Positions 1 to 7,083 of a DNA stretch of 36,149 nucleotides are shown piece after piece; the first letter of the stretch is position 1; each line of letters begins with the position of its first letter. Made by a program: the position numbers and the translations under genes. This DNA comes from CAYUCE01 sp964443275. GTDB lineage: Bacteria > Bipolaricaulota > Bipolaricaulia > CAYUCE01. The notes under the pieces were generated by a model. It made no database searches, had not been told where the DNA came from, and worked only from the letters and a program-made list of their open reading frames with translations. Where the stretch lies: positions 1-36,149 of the forward strand of contig CAYUCE010000016.1 in assembly GCA_964443275.1 (NCBI GenBank), written 5' to 3'.

Positions 1-314
1 AAACCCCTGTTAGTAAGCAGGTTTGTGCAAAAGGGAGGGGGGTGAAGTTGAGCTATTCTCATGTTCTGTACTAAATCATCCATTTGTCCGGATTCTTCTA
101 GTATCCCACCGATTAAAGGCATGAAGAATACTACGATAGAAAGGTAAACGATAGAAGGATCAGAGAAGGTAAGATAAATCCTCGTCCATATCAATTGAGG
201 AGAGGAGGTGAAAATACCTAGGGTTAAGGCAGCCGCAAACAGCCCTAATGCCAAATTTGTTCGGGAAAGATAGAGTAAAACAAAGATGGAAACGAAAAAA
301 CCTATCCACACCAT
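1..314 (-). CDS. DUF401-family membrane protein, N-terminal part (cut by window edge)
   Basis: An open frame starting at ATG 314 runs without a stop to the window edge (about 104 codons). It begins with a hydrophobic stretch typical of a first membrane helix, then has more hydrophobic segments and a DPSIVYLSIVVFF...GGILEESGQMDDLV stretch. I recognise that as the N-terminal signature of DUF401 integral membrane proteins, whose transport function is unproven. It begins 13 bp after the mnmG stop on the same strand, so it is probably the third gene of a slipin-mnmG-DUF401 operon. After about residue 85 the frame no longer resembles the family: a GRK/LPMPGG-type motif would be expected but a proline/asparagine-rich stretch is seen. 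That could be a frameshift, a junction or poor sequence at the edge. Family call fairly good; the tail is doubtful. Confidence 0.6.
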   Translation of the reverse strand, partial: MVWIGFFVSIFVLLYLSRTNLALGLFAAALTLGIFTSSPQLIWTRIYLTFSDPSIVYLSIVVFFMPLIGGILEESGQMDDLVQNMRIAQLHPPPFCTNLLTNRG

Positions 315-327
315 TAAAACCAAAACC

Positions 328-2184
328 CTATTTGTTTAAGTATATCATCAAAACGGAAATATCAGCTCGGGAGATGCCGGGTATGCGTGAAGCTTGACCA
401 AGGGTCTCTGGTTTTACATTGGCTAGTCTTTCTTGGCCTTCGTTGGAGAGGTTATCTATTTCTGAATAGTCCAACCCTTCCGGAATTTTTTTATCTTCCA
501 TTCGCTTGAACCTTTCTACCTGCTGAAGCTCGCGTTTTATGTAACCTTGGTATTTGGCTCGGATTTCAATTTCACAGATCACTTCATCAGGCAAGCCATT
601 GCTTTTGTTTTCAAAATCTAAAAGCTCCGGAAGGCTAATCTCGGGCCTTTTAAGCAAGTCCAAGAGCTTCTCTCCTCCATCCAGGTTGGAGACATTGTAG
701 GTATCCATAAATTCTTTTGGGTTTCCTACTTCGTTTAGTGAGGTATCTTTGAGACGTTGGGATTGTTTTTGGATAAGCTTTTTTTTTCGACGGAATTTCT
801 GGTAACGCTTCTTTTTAATCAGCCCCATAGAGTAGCCTAAATCAGTGAGGCGCAGGTCGGCATTATTTGCCCGGCAGATTAGTCTAAACTCGGACCTTGA
901 GGTAAGCATTCGATAAGGTTCATCTATTCCTTTGGTTACCAAATCGTCTATTAATACCCCTATGAATGCCTTGTCCCGGCCTAAGACTACCGGGTCCTCC
1001 TCCTTAACTTTTAGGCTGGCGTTTATTCCGGCCATTATACCTTGAGCTGCTGCTTCTTCATAGCCGGTAGTCCCGTTAATCTGGCCAGCACAGAAAAGAT
1101 TTTTAACTAGTTTGGATTCTAGGCTCCCTTTGAGCTGAGTGGGGTCCACAAAGTCATACTCGATGTCATACCCGTACCTTTCTATAATTGCTTTCTCTAG
1201 TCCGGGGATGGAATGTACCATTTCATCTTGAACGTCCGGTGGTGCGGAGGTGTAGATGCCCTGAAGGTACATTTCCTCGGTTTCTTTTCCTTCCGGTTCT
1301 ACAAATACTTTGTGCCGATCTCTATCCGGAAATTTGAGCACCTTGGTCTCCAGAGAAGGGCAGTATCTGGGGGCCGCCCCCTGTAAGGTCCCGTTGTGTC
1401 GGGGATTTCTATCCAAATTCTGGCTGATTATGCGGTGGGTTTCAGGGACGGTATGAGTAATCCACACCGGGAAATCCTTGGATAAAATCCTCCTTTTGGA
1501 GGTATAAGAGAAAGCCAAGGGCACATCATCAGTATCTTGCCTGATTAGCTTACTTGTATCTAGGCTGTTTCGGTTTATACGGGGGGTGGTACAGGTATTT
1601 AATCTTCCCAGCCTAAATCCCATCTCCTTTAAGTTCTCCGATAGCCCCTTGGCTGGAGGTTCACCCGCCCTTCCGGCCGGGTAGCAAAGTTGACCTATGT
1701 AGACCTTGCCATCCAGGAAAGTACCCGTAGTTAGGATTACTGCGGTGGCTTTAATAAAAACCCCTTCTCTAGTTTTGGCCCCGGTTACTTTTCCGTTTTC
1801 CCAGGTAAGTTTTTCAATCAAGCCTTCAAGCAAGTATAGATTCTCTTGATTTTCCAGCTCTTTCTTCATTTTTTGCTTATAGACGTTTCGGTCGATTTGA
1901 GCCCTTACTACTTGCATGGCCGGTCCTTTACTGGTGTTTAATCGCCGAATGTTGATCATTGCCCGGTCAGTATTCCGCCCTATCTCTCCACCCAAAGCGT
2001 CCACTTCTTTGACCAGTTGAGTCTTACCGGGACCCCCAACTGCTGGATTGCAAGGTGGTTTGGCTACTTCGTTTAGATTTGTGGTAACTAGGCAAGTCTT
2101 CATACCCATACGGGCACCGGCCAAGGCAGCTTCACATCCGGCGTGTCCGGCTCCCACTACGAGCAGGTCCGTACTTTTGGGCAT
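328..2184 (-). CDS. mnmG: tRNA uridine-5-carboxymethylaminomethyl modification enzyme MnmG (GidA)
   Basis: FAD-dependent subunit that, with the GTPase MnmE, installs (carboxymethyl)aminomethyl groups at wobble uridine-34 of tRNAs in the cytoplasm. The 618-aa length is normal. Residues 9-17 form the FAD Rossmann motif VVGAGHAGC. The conserved cysteine region PPCNPAVGG is at about 43-50, GTFLDG lies in the middle, and the second conserved Cys region (YCPSLETKV, about 275) is present. The GQINGTTGYEEAAAQG motif near 370 and the helical C-terminal MnmE/tRNA-binding domain complete the protein. Compared with typical GidA the 50s loop reads GKTQLV rather than AKGHLV, so it is a divergent but intact version. 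It lies 22 bp downstream of the slipin gene. mnmE is not in the window. Confidence 0.95.
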   Translation of the reverse strand: MPKSTDLLVVGAGHAGCEAALAGARMGMKTCLVTTNLNEVAKPPCNPAVGGPGKTQLVKEVDALGGEIGRNTDRAMINIRRLNTSKGPAMQVVRAQIDRNVYKQKMKKELENQENLYLLEGLIEKLTWENGKVTGAKTREGVFIKATAVILTTGTFLDGKVYIGQLCYPAGRAGEPPAKGLSENLKEMGFRLGRLNTCTTPRINRNSLDTSKLIRQDTDDVPLAFSYTSKRRILSKDFPVWITHTVPETHRIISQNLDRNPRHNGTLQGAAPRYCPSLETKVLKFPDRDRHKVFVEPEGKETEEMYLQGIYTSAPPDVQDEMVHSIPGLEKAIIERYGYDIEYDFVDPTQLKGSLESKLVKNLFCAGQINGTTGYEEAAAQGIMAGINASLKVKEEDPVVLGRDKAFIGVLIDDLVTKGIDEPYRMLTSRSEFRLICRANNADLRLTDLGYSMGLIKKKRYQKFRRKKKLIQKQSQRLKDTSLNEVGNPKEFMDTYNVSNLDGGEKLLDLLKRPEISLPELLDFENKSNGLPDEVICEIEIRAKYQGYIKRELQQVERFKRMEDKKIPEGLDYSEIDNLSNEGQERLANVKPETLGQASRIPGISRADISVLMIYLNK

Positions 2185-2206
2185 AGTTAAGTATTTTTAT
2201 ATCTTT

Positions 2207-2977
2207 TTATTCTTTTCCCCCATCCCCGCGGTTGGTAAAGGCCTTGCTTAAAGTTTCGAAGATATTTATGGGTACGGGAAAGATTATGGTCGAAGTATTA
2301 TCGGCTGAAATGTCGTTTAGTGTGCTTAAGTATCTAAGTTGAATAGCAGCCGGATTCTGTTGGAGTATACCGGCGGCCTCTCTTAGTTTCTCAGAAGCCT
2401 GCAATTCCCCTTCTGCATTTATTATCTTGGAACGTCGTTCTCTTTCTGCTTCTGCCTGTCTAGCAATGGCTCGCTGCATGTCCTGAGGGATTTTTACGTC
2501 CTTTATCTCCACGGCTGTTACCTTGATTCCCCAAGGGTCGGTTTGCTCATCGATTATAGACTGAAGTTGTTCATTTAACTTCTCTCGCTCGCCTAGCACA
2601 TCGTCTAATTCCGCTTTACCCACCACACTTCGCAGCGTGGTCTGTGATATTTGACGGGTAGCTTCTAAATAGTTCTCTACTTCCACTACAGAGGCTTCCG
2701 GATTCATAACCCTAAAATAAACCACTGCATTTACGTTAGCTGGTACATTATCCTTGGTAATGACCTCTTGGGGGGGGACGTCCAAAGTAACGATTCTTAA
2801 GGAAATCTTTACCATCTTGTCCACAATAGGAATTATGAAAAAGAGTCCCGGCCCTTTACCTCCTACTAAACGGCCCAGACGAAATATCACTCCTCTTTCG
2901 TATTCTCTAACTATTTTAATGGCATTCATCAAAAATAAAACCACTACCGCAATTACTATAACTCCACCTATTTGCAT
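2207..2977 (-). CDS. Slipin / stomatin-like SPFH (Band 7) membrane protein
   Basis: A single N-terminal membrane helix (residues 1-18, very hydrophobic) is followed by the Band 7/SPFH domain, with EYERGVIFRLGRL, PGLFFIIPIVD, the TLDVPPQEVITKDNV strand and a charged coiled-coil helix (RQAEAERERRSKIINAEGE). The order is that of bacterial slipins, oligomeric scaffold proteins at the cytoplasmic membrane. The NfeD partner often encoded next to slipins is absent here. I choose ATG 2977 over the in-frame ATG at 3010: a GGAGGTG Shine-Dalgarno lies 7-9 nt before 2977, whereas 3010 lies within a few bases of the predicted transcription start. The resulting protein is 256 aa. A promoter is seen at 3013-3041. 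Confidence 0.88.
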   Translation of the reverse strand: MQIGGVIVIAVVVLFLMNAIKIVREYERGVIFRLGRLVGGKGPGLFFIIPIVDKMVKISLRIVTLDVPPQEVITKDNVPANVNAVVYFRVMNPEASVVEVENYLEATRQISQTTLRSVVGKAELDDVLGEREKLNEQLQSIIDEQTDPWGIKVTAVEIKDVKIPQDMQRAIARQAEAERERRSKIINAEGELQASEKLREAAGILQQNPAAIQLRYLSTLNDISADNTSTIIFPVPINIFETLSKAFTNRGDGGKE

Positions 2978-3012
2978 CTTCTCAGCACCTCCGGAAATTA
3001 ATATCTGCACTA

Positions 3013-3078
3013 ATAATAGAGAAAACTGCTGGGTGAGTCAACAGCAGGTTTGTGAAAAAACGTCCTCTCTATTATTAT
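3013..3078. promoter_or_regulatory. Compact divergent promoter pair between slipin and tpiA
   Basis: Minus strand: TTGACT (3041-3036), 17-bp spacer, TATTAT (3018-3013), directed at the slipin gene. Plus strand: TTGTGA (3050-3055), 17 bp, TATTAT (3073-3078), directed at tpiA with a leader of about 105 nt. The two -35 boxes are back to back, 8 bp apart. An inverted repeat CTGCTG (3026-3031) / CAGCAG (3042-3047) overlaps the slipin -35 and could be an operator. The slipin promoter is the stronger match; the tpiA promoter is less certain. Confidence 0.5.
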
Positions 3079-3190
3079 AGACTCATTAGTTCAAGGCTTT
3101 GGGCTGGAAATTTTATTGGGTAGAGCAAATATACCTTAATTAAGCGTCCTAAAAATAATGAATTCATATAAGAAGCAATGGAGGGATACC

Positions 3191-3958
3191 ATGAGAAATC
3201 CTATAATCGCGGCTAATTGGAAGATGAATAAGACTAAAGGTGAGACATTAGAGTTTGCCGGTAAGTTTATTCAACAAATAGGTGAAGTTAGGGTAACTGA
3301 GATGGCCATTGCTCCCCCATTTACCTCTCTTGACGCCCTGGGTCAGGCTGTTAAAGGTACGGAAGTCAAGCTGGCGGCCCAGAACGTTTATTTTGAGAAG
3401 AAGGGGGCTTATACAGGAGAAATCTCAAGCGTTATGCTTAAAGAGCTGGGCTGTGAGTACGTAATAGTTGGACATTCTGAGCGACGCGGTCTGTTTGGCG
3501 AAACTGATCAATCAGTAAACAGGAAGCTAAAAGCGGTATTTGGAAGTTCTATGATCCCTATCCTGTGTGTAGGGGAAAATCTGGAGCAAAGAAAAGCCGA
3601 TAGGATGGAAGCGGTTATTAAAAGAGGGCTAGTAGAGGGCCTAAAAGGCATAGAAGCTGAGCAGATTTCGGAGATGGTAATTGCTTACGAGCCAATTTGG
3701 GCTATTGGGACTGGGCAGACGGCTTCACCCAAAGATGCAGATGCCGGGGTCAAATTTATAAGAGAGTTAATCGGCGAGATGTACAGCTTGGAGGTTGCTC
3801 AAAGTTTACGAGTCCAATATGGAGGAAGTGTCAAACCTCATAATGTAGCTGAGATAATGAGTATGCCCGATGTGGATGGGGCACTGGTTGGAGGGGCTTC
3901 TTTAGACCCGGAAAGTTTTGCCGCAATAATTAAAAAAGTAGAAGAGATGCAAGAATAA
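3191..3958 (+). CDS. tpiA: Triosephosphate isomerase
   Basis: Interconverts dihydroxyacetone phosphate and glyceraldehyde-3-phosphate in glycolysis/gluconeogenesis. With the start at ATG 3191 the protein is 255 aa, the usual TIM-barrel length. That start has a GGAGGG ribosome site 6 nt upstream and begins MRNPIIAANWKMNK; the in-frame ATG at 3158 would add 11 residues with no family resemblance. Active-site residues are all visible: N9/K11 in NWKMN, the electrophilic His in VGHSERR (about 95), the catalytic Glu in AYEPIWAIGTG (about 167) and the phosphate loop YGGSVKPHN (about 210). It stands alone, not in the usual gap-pgk-tpi operon, and is divergent from slipin. Confidence 0.96.
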   Translation: MRNPIIAANWKMNKTKGETLEFAGKFIQQIGEVRVTEMAIAPPFTSLDALGQAVKGTEVKLAAQNVYFEKKGAYTGEISSVMLKELGCEYVIVGHSERRGLFGETDQSVNRKLKAVFGSSMIPILCVGENLEQRKADRMEAVIKRGLVEGLKGIEAEQISEMVIAYEPIWAIGTGQTASPKDADAGVKFIRELIGEMYSLEVAQSLRVQYGGSVKPHNVAEIMSMPDVDGALVGGASLDPESFAAIIKKVEEMQE

Positions 3959-4058
3959 CCGGATTTTTTATATCTATATTAATCCGGAGAGTGACCTAAT
4001 TTTTCCACCTGCGCTATTCCTTAGAAAGAGGAAAAGTTCTTCCTCTAGATTAATATAG
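3959..4058 (+). other. Structured tpiA 3' region with alternative hairpins (possible terminator)
   Basis: Directly after the tpiA stop, CCGGATT (3959-3965) pairs with AATCCGG (3981-3987). The overlapping stretch CTATATTAATC (3974-3984) is a perfect 11-bp match to GATTAATATAG (4048-4058). A third hairpin, AGAGGAA/TTCCTCT (4027-4046), sits inside the long-range pair. The first two pairings share bases and exclude each other. No strong T-run follows either, so termination activity is uncertain. Confidence 0.4.
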
Positions 4059-4071
4059 CCCGGGAGCAAAA

Positions 4072-4101
4072 TTGATCTAGTATAGCTAAAAGTTATATGA
4101 T
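4072..4101 (+). promoter_or_regulatory. Promoter of the LOG-like gene
   Basis: TTGATC (4072-4077), 18-bp spacer, TATGAT (4096-4101). Predicted start near 4108, just before the GGAGAGG ribosome site at 4113-4119. Confidence 0.45.
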
Positions 4102-4129
4102 ATCCTAAATATGGAGAGGTTTAATCCAA

Positions 4130-4594
4130 ATGAATAACGGCAGGTTGATAGTTGGAGTTGTGGGTGGGGGAAGTTGCTCGAAGCGATTAAAAAGAATAGC
4201 TGAGCAGGTGGGAGAGGGGATAGCCACCAGAGGAGCCTATCTGATATGTGGTGGTAAAGGAGGAATAATGGAAGCTGCCTGCAAGGGGGCGAAAAAGGCC
4301 GGTGGGACCACTATAGGGTTGCTACCTGGGTCTAACAGGTCGGAAGCAAACAGATGGGTGGATATACCTATTGCTACTGGTTTGGGCCAGGCACGTAATT
4401 TGATCATTGTAAAGTCCTCTCAAGCCATAATTTCTATCGATGGGAAGTTTGGTACTCTTTCGGAAGTGGCGTTTGCTCTAAAAGGAGGTGTACCGGTGGT
4501 AGGGCTTGAAAGCTGGGCCGTAAGTGAGCAAATTGTCATGGCAAAAACCCCGGAAGCTGCGATTGAAAAGGCATTCGAGTTAATAAACAATTGA
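4130..4594 (+). CDS. LOG / TIGR00725-type Rossmann nucleotide-binding protein
   Basis: A 154-aa single-domain Rossmann-like protein. It opens with a VGVVGGGSCS phosphate-binding turn, has GGKGGIMEAACKGA at about 41-54 and DGKFGTLSEVAFAL at about 103-116. These correspond to the GGG-x-GLM and PGGxGTxxE motifs of the lysine-decarboxylase-like (LOG) superfamily, but the second is altered (D-G-K in place of P-G-G). I place it in the TIGR00725 branch rather than with the true cytokinin-activating phosphoribohydrolases. Members bind a nucleotide or nucleoside monophosphate; the substrate here is unknown. It has its own promoter and a GGAGAGG ribosome site, and lies upstream of spoVS. Confidence 0.75.
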   Translation: MNNGRLIVGVVGGGSCSKRLKRIAEQVGEGIATRGAYLICGGKGGIMEAACKGAKKAGGTTIGLLPGSNRSEANRWVDIPIATGLGQARNLIIVKSSQAIISIDGKFGTLSEVAFALKGGVPVVGLESWAVSEQIVMAKTPEAAIEKAFELINN

Positions 4595-4611
4595 GTTAAA
4601 ATATGTCCATA

Positions 4612-4640
4612 TTGACAACAGATCGGACCGCTGATAGTAT
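4612..4640 (+). promoter_or_regulatory. spoVS promoter
   Basis: TTGACA (4612-4617), 17-bp spacer, TAGTAT (4635-4640): a near-consensus housekeeping sigma promoter. The predicted start near 4647 falls inside the left arm of the inverted repeat at 4644-4708. Confidence 0.6.
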
Positions 4641-4643
4641 TAT

Positions 4644-4708
4644 CCAGCACTCACTTCTAGAGAACTATAGCAGACTATCTACCGTAGATAGCTAGAAGTG
4701 AGTGCTGG
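4644..4708 (+). repeat. Perfect 17-bp inverted repeat with nested hairpin in the spoVS 5' leader
   Basis: CCAGCACTCACTTCTAG (4644-4660) is exactly complementary to CTAGAAGTGAGTGCTGG (4692-4708). The 31-nt loop contains a second perfect stem, CTATCTA-ccg-TAGATAG (4675-4691). The right arm runs straight into the GGAGGAGG ribosome site of spoVS. The mRNA is predicted to start within the left arm, so the 5' end would be sealed in a very stable stem-loop. It may act as an mRNA stabiliser or as a binding site for SpoVS itself. Confidence 0.8.
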
Positions 4709-4720
4709 AGGAGGTAAAAA

Positions 4721-4978
4721 ATGGAAATATTAAAGGTGGCGTCCAGTTCCAATTCCAACTCAGTGGCCGGAGCAATTGCGGGGGCATTGGAAAAAGAAAA
4801 GGTTGTAGAAGCACATGCTATTGGTGCGGGAGCGGTTAACCAGACGGTAAAAGCGATTGCGATAGCTCGGAGGTTTGTGGAAAAGGAGGGCAGTAAACTA
4901 AAATTTATTCCGGGTTTTATGGATTTGGAAATAGACGGAAAAGAAAAGACTGGAATAAAATTCATCATCGAGCGCTAG
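4721..4978 (+). CDS. spoVS: Stage V sporulation protein S (SpoVS)
   Basis: An 85-aa protein matching SpoVS along its whole length: MEILKVASSSNSNSVAGAIAG at the start, HAIGAGAVNQTVKAIAIAR in the centre and GIKFIIER at the end. SpoVS has an Alba-like fold and is thought to bind nucleic acid; in Bacillus it affects septation and sporulation. It is also widespread in bacteria that do not sporulate, so its presence does not show endospore formation. No other sporulation gene is seen in the window. Translation starts at ATG 4721 with GGAGGAGG spaced 7-8 nt upstream. The gene is preceded by an unusual long 5' hairpin. Confidence 0.95.
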   Translation: MEILKVASSSNSNSVAGAIAGALEKEKVVEAHAIGAGAVNQTVKAIAIARRFVEKEGSKLKFIPGFMDLEIDGKEKTGIKFIIER

Positions 4979-5051
4979 AGGAAGTCAGGATATTATTTGA
5001 AAGATAAATAGTAATTTTTAATGAAAAACCCCACATAATTTTACTTTTACC

Positions 5052-6683
5052 ATGTTAAAAAAATATGTGAATGATGCTATTGAAGCTGCACTACAAAGGA
5101 TGGATTATCAAATAGATGAAATAGAGATCAAAGTACCTGATCAGCAAGAATTTGGAGATCTTTCTACCACCGTGGCTTTAAAATTAAGTTCGGATTCAAA
5201 GCAGTCACCGATGACCATAGGTGAGCAGATCCTAGCACATTTAGACAGAGATCGATTTAGAAAGGTAGAAGTAAGAGAGCCCGGATTTATCAACTTCTTC
5301 CTCAAGGACGAGCAGATTGTCAAGGTACTGGTGAATGTACTGAAGGAAGGAAAAAGGTTTGGCCAATCTGAGGAGGGGCGGGGGAAACTGGTTCAAGTAG
5401 AGTTTGTATCATCCAATCCCACCGGACCTCTTACCGTAGGGCACGGGCGCCAAGCGGTTTTAGGGGACGTTTTGTCTAATCTCTATGAGAATATGGGCTA
5501 TGAGGTAATAAGAGAATATTATTTTAATGATGAAGGTCGTCAAGTGGAGCTTCTAGCTCGCTCTTTGTGGACTCGCTATTTACAAGAGCTGGGTGAAAAG
5601 GTGAGCTTGCCGGAAGACGGATACCGGGGTGATTACCTTATAGACATGGCCAGTGAATTGGTCAACCAAGTTGGTGACCGCTATTTGGAAGCTGGGTGGA
5701 ATGAAAAGACGATCACCTTTTTTAAAAATAAGGCCATGCGAGAAATGATCAATTCAATCAAGGAGGATTTAAAAAACTTTGGGGTAAAATTCGATGTGTG
5801 GTTTAGGGAAAGTGAGCTGCATAAGGAGGGAAAGGTTGAAAACACTCTCCAAGAGCTAAAAAATAGAGGGGGTGTTTATAAAAAGGGCGGTGCTCTTTGG
5901 TTGAAAGCGGCTGAATTCGGAGCTGGTAAGGATTCGGTATTGGTAAAAAGCAATGGTGAAAAGACCTATCTCCTGACCGATATTGCTTATCACCGCGATA
6001 AGATAAAGAGGGGCTTTGATATGGTCATAGACGTTTGGGGAGCTGATCATCACGGCCACGTGGCTCCCATGGAAGCAGCCATGCGCTTTTTGGGTATAAG
6101 GGAAGGTTTCTTTAATTGTCTAATTCATCAGTTTGTTACCCTAAAGGAAGGATCAAAGATGTCTACCCGGGCGGGGGAGTTCATTACCTTAAGAGAATTA
6201 GTACAAGATTTATCATCCGATGTTGTCCGGTATTTTATGGTGATGAGAAAGCCCAATCAACACCTGGAGTTTGATTATGATCTGGCTAAAGAGGAATCTA
6301 TGCAGAATCCTGTTTACTATGTTCAATACGCACATACCCGTATCGCAGGAATCCTGCGAAAGCTGGGCCGGAAAGATCTGGCGATAGATGAAGAAGAGTT
6401 CAAAGATAAATTGTTAACCGCCCAAGAAGAGCTGGACTTGATTAAAAAATTGGATCAGTTCCCTGAGACCCTATATGATGCCGGTAGAAACTTTGCTCCC
6501 CATCTGGTATGTGAATACTTACAGGATCTGGCTTCCCTTTTTCATAATTTTTACGATAAGTATCGAGTGATCACCGAAGACGAGGAGCTTACCAGGTCGC
6601 GGTTAGCTTTAATTAAAGGCGTGCAAATAGTCTTGAAGAAAGGCCTGGGAATTCTGGGGATATCAGCGCCGGATCGGATGTAA
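5052..6683 (+). CDS. argS: Arginyl-tRNA synthetase
   Basis: Class I synthetase that charges tRNA-Arg. At 543 aa it is slightly shorter than most. The N-terminal Arg-tRNA-synthetase additional domain (about 1-80, with QQEFGDLSTTVALKL) is followed by the catalytic core. The HIGH motif is present as TVGHGR (about 127), preceded by FVSSNPTGPL. A GADHHGHVAPM motif lies near 335, and the KMSKS motif is present as SKMSTR. The DALR anticodon-binding domain ends the protein. No Shine-Dalgarno is seen before ATG 5052 (the upstream bases are ttttaccATG). The gene begins 73 bp after spoVS and could be co-transcribed with it. Confidence 0.97.
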   Translation: MLKKYVNDAIEAALQRMDYQIDEIEIKVPDQQEFGDLSTTVALKLSSDSKQSPMTIGEQILAHLDRDRFRKVEVREPGFINFFLKDEQIVKVLVNVLKEGKRFGQSEEGRGKLVQVEFVSSNPTGPLTVGHGRQAVLGDVLSNLYENMGYEVIREYYFNDEGRQVELLARSLWTRYLQELGEKVSLPEDGYRGDYLIDMASELVNQVGDRYLEAGWNEKTITFFKNKAMREMINSIKEDLKNFGVKFDVWFRESELHKEGKVENTLQELKNRGGVYKKGGALWLKAAEFGAGKDSVLVKSNGEKTYLLTDIAYHRDKIKRGFDMVIDVWGADHHGHVAPMEAAMRFLGIREGFFNCLIHQFVTLKEGSKMSTRAGEFITLRELVQDLSSDVVRYFMVMRKPNQHLEFDYDLAKEESMQNPVYYVQYAHTRIAGILRKLGRKDLAIDEEEFKDKLLTAQEELDLIKKLDQFPETLYDAGRNFAPHLVCEYLQDLASLFHNFYDKYRVITEDEELTRSRLALIKGVQIVLKKGLGILGISAPDRM

Positions 6684-7083
6684 AAGTAATGAAATTGCTA
6701 CATCATACATTTCTTATCTTAACTGGAATCCAGTCATGTACCTTGTCCACTTTAAGTATTTCATTTTAAAAGCCACCCTCTATATAGTTATCGGTTAAAT
6801 TTAAATTAGAAATTATATTTGTTATCTTGACTTAGATCGGAACCAGTTTTATAATCGCTATGTGATAGTAAGTTAAAATACAGTTTCAAAATAATCAAAC
6901 TGGAAGGAGAAAGCACCGCCTGAGCAAAGATATCTTTAATTTGGAAGGTGGTGAATAAAGCGCGAAGCTGGCAAGCAGGAGACTTTAGAATAACGAAATA
7001 TTAATTTAAGGAGGTGATGGAAGGCGAAAAGCAAGACCTAAATCCAACCGAAACTCGAAATCTCTAACTAGGAGGTAGAGAAA
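6684..7083 (+). other. Intergenic stretch: argS 3' flank, promoter and long importer leader
   Basis: The first 140 bp show no gene and no convincing terminator. A strong promoter lies at 6827-6855, giving a leader of about 220 nt before the binding-protein gene. The leader holds a stem CACCGCC (6915-6921) with GGTGGTG about 20 nt later. Two similar modules follow: TTAATTT, then a purine-rich ribosome-site-like run, then GGTGGTG or GGTGATG. Each is followed by a mini-frame, one of 17 codons from GTG and one of 16 codons from ATG. I recognise no known riboswitch class. Confidence 0.5.
6827..6855 (+). promoter_or_regulatory. Promoter of the amino-acid ABC importer operon
   Basis: TTGACT (6827-6832), 17-bp spacer, TATAAT (6850-6855). 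Predicted start near 6862, about 220 nt before the first gene. Confidence 0.7.

Noticed and set aside
4721..4978. SpoVS as proof of endospore formation
   Set aside because: SpoVS is common in non-sporulating phyla and no other sporulation gene is present.
6720..6780. Short minus-strand frame with GTGGACAAGGTACATGACTGG, resembling a dispersed repeat
   Set aside because: Only 16 codons, no second copy in the window, no terminal repeats; cannot be supported.
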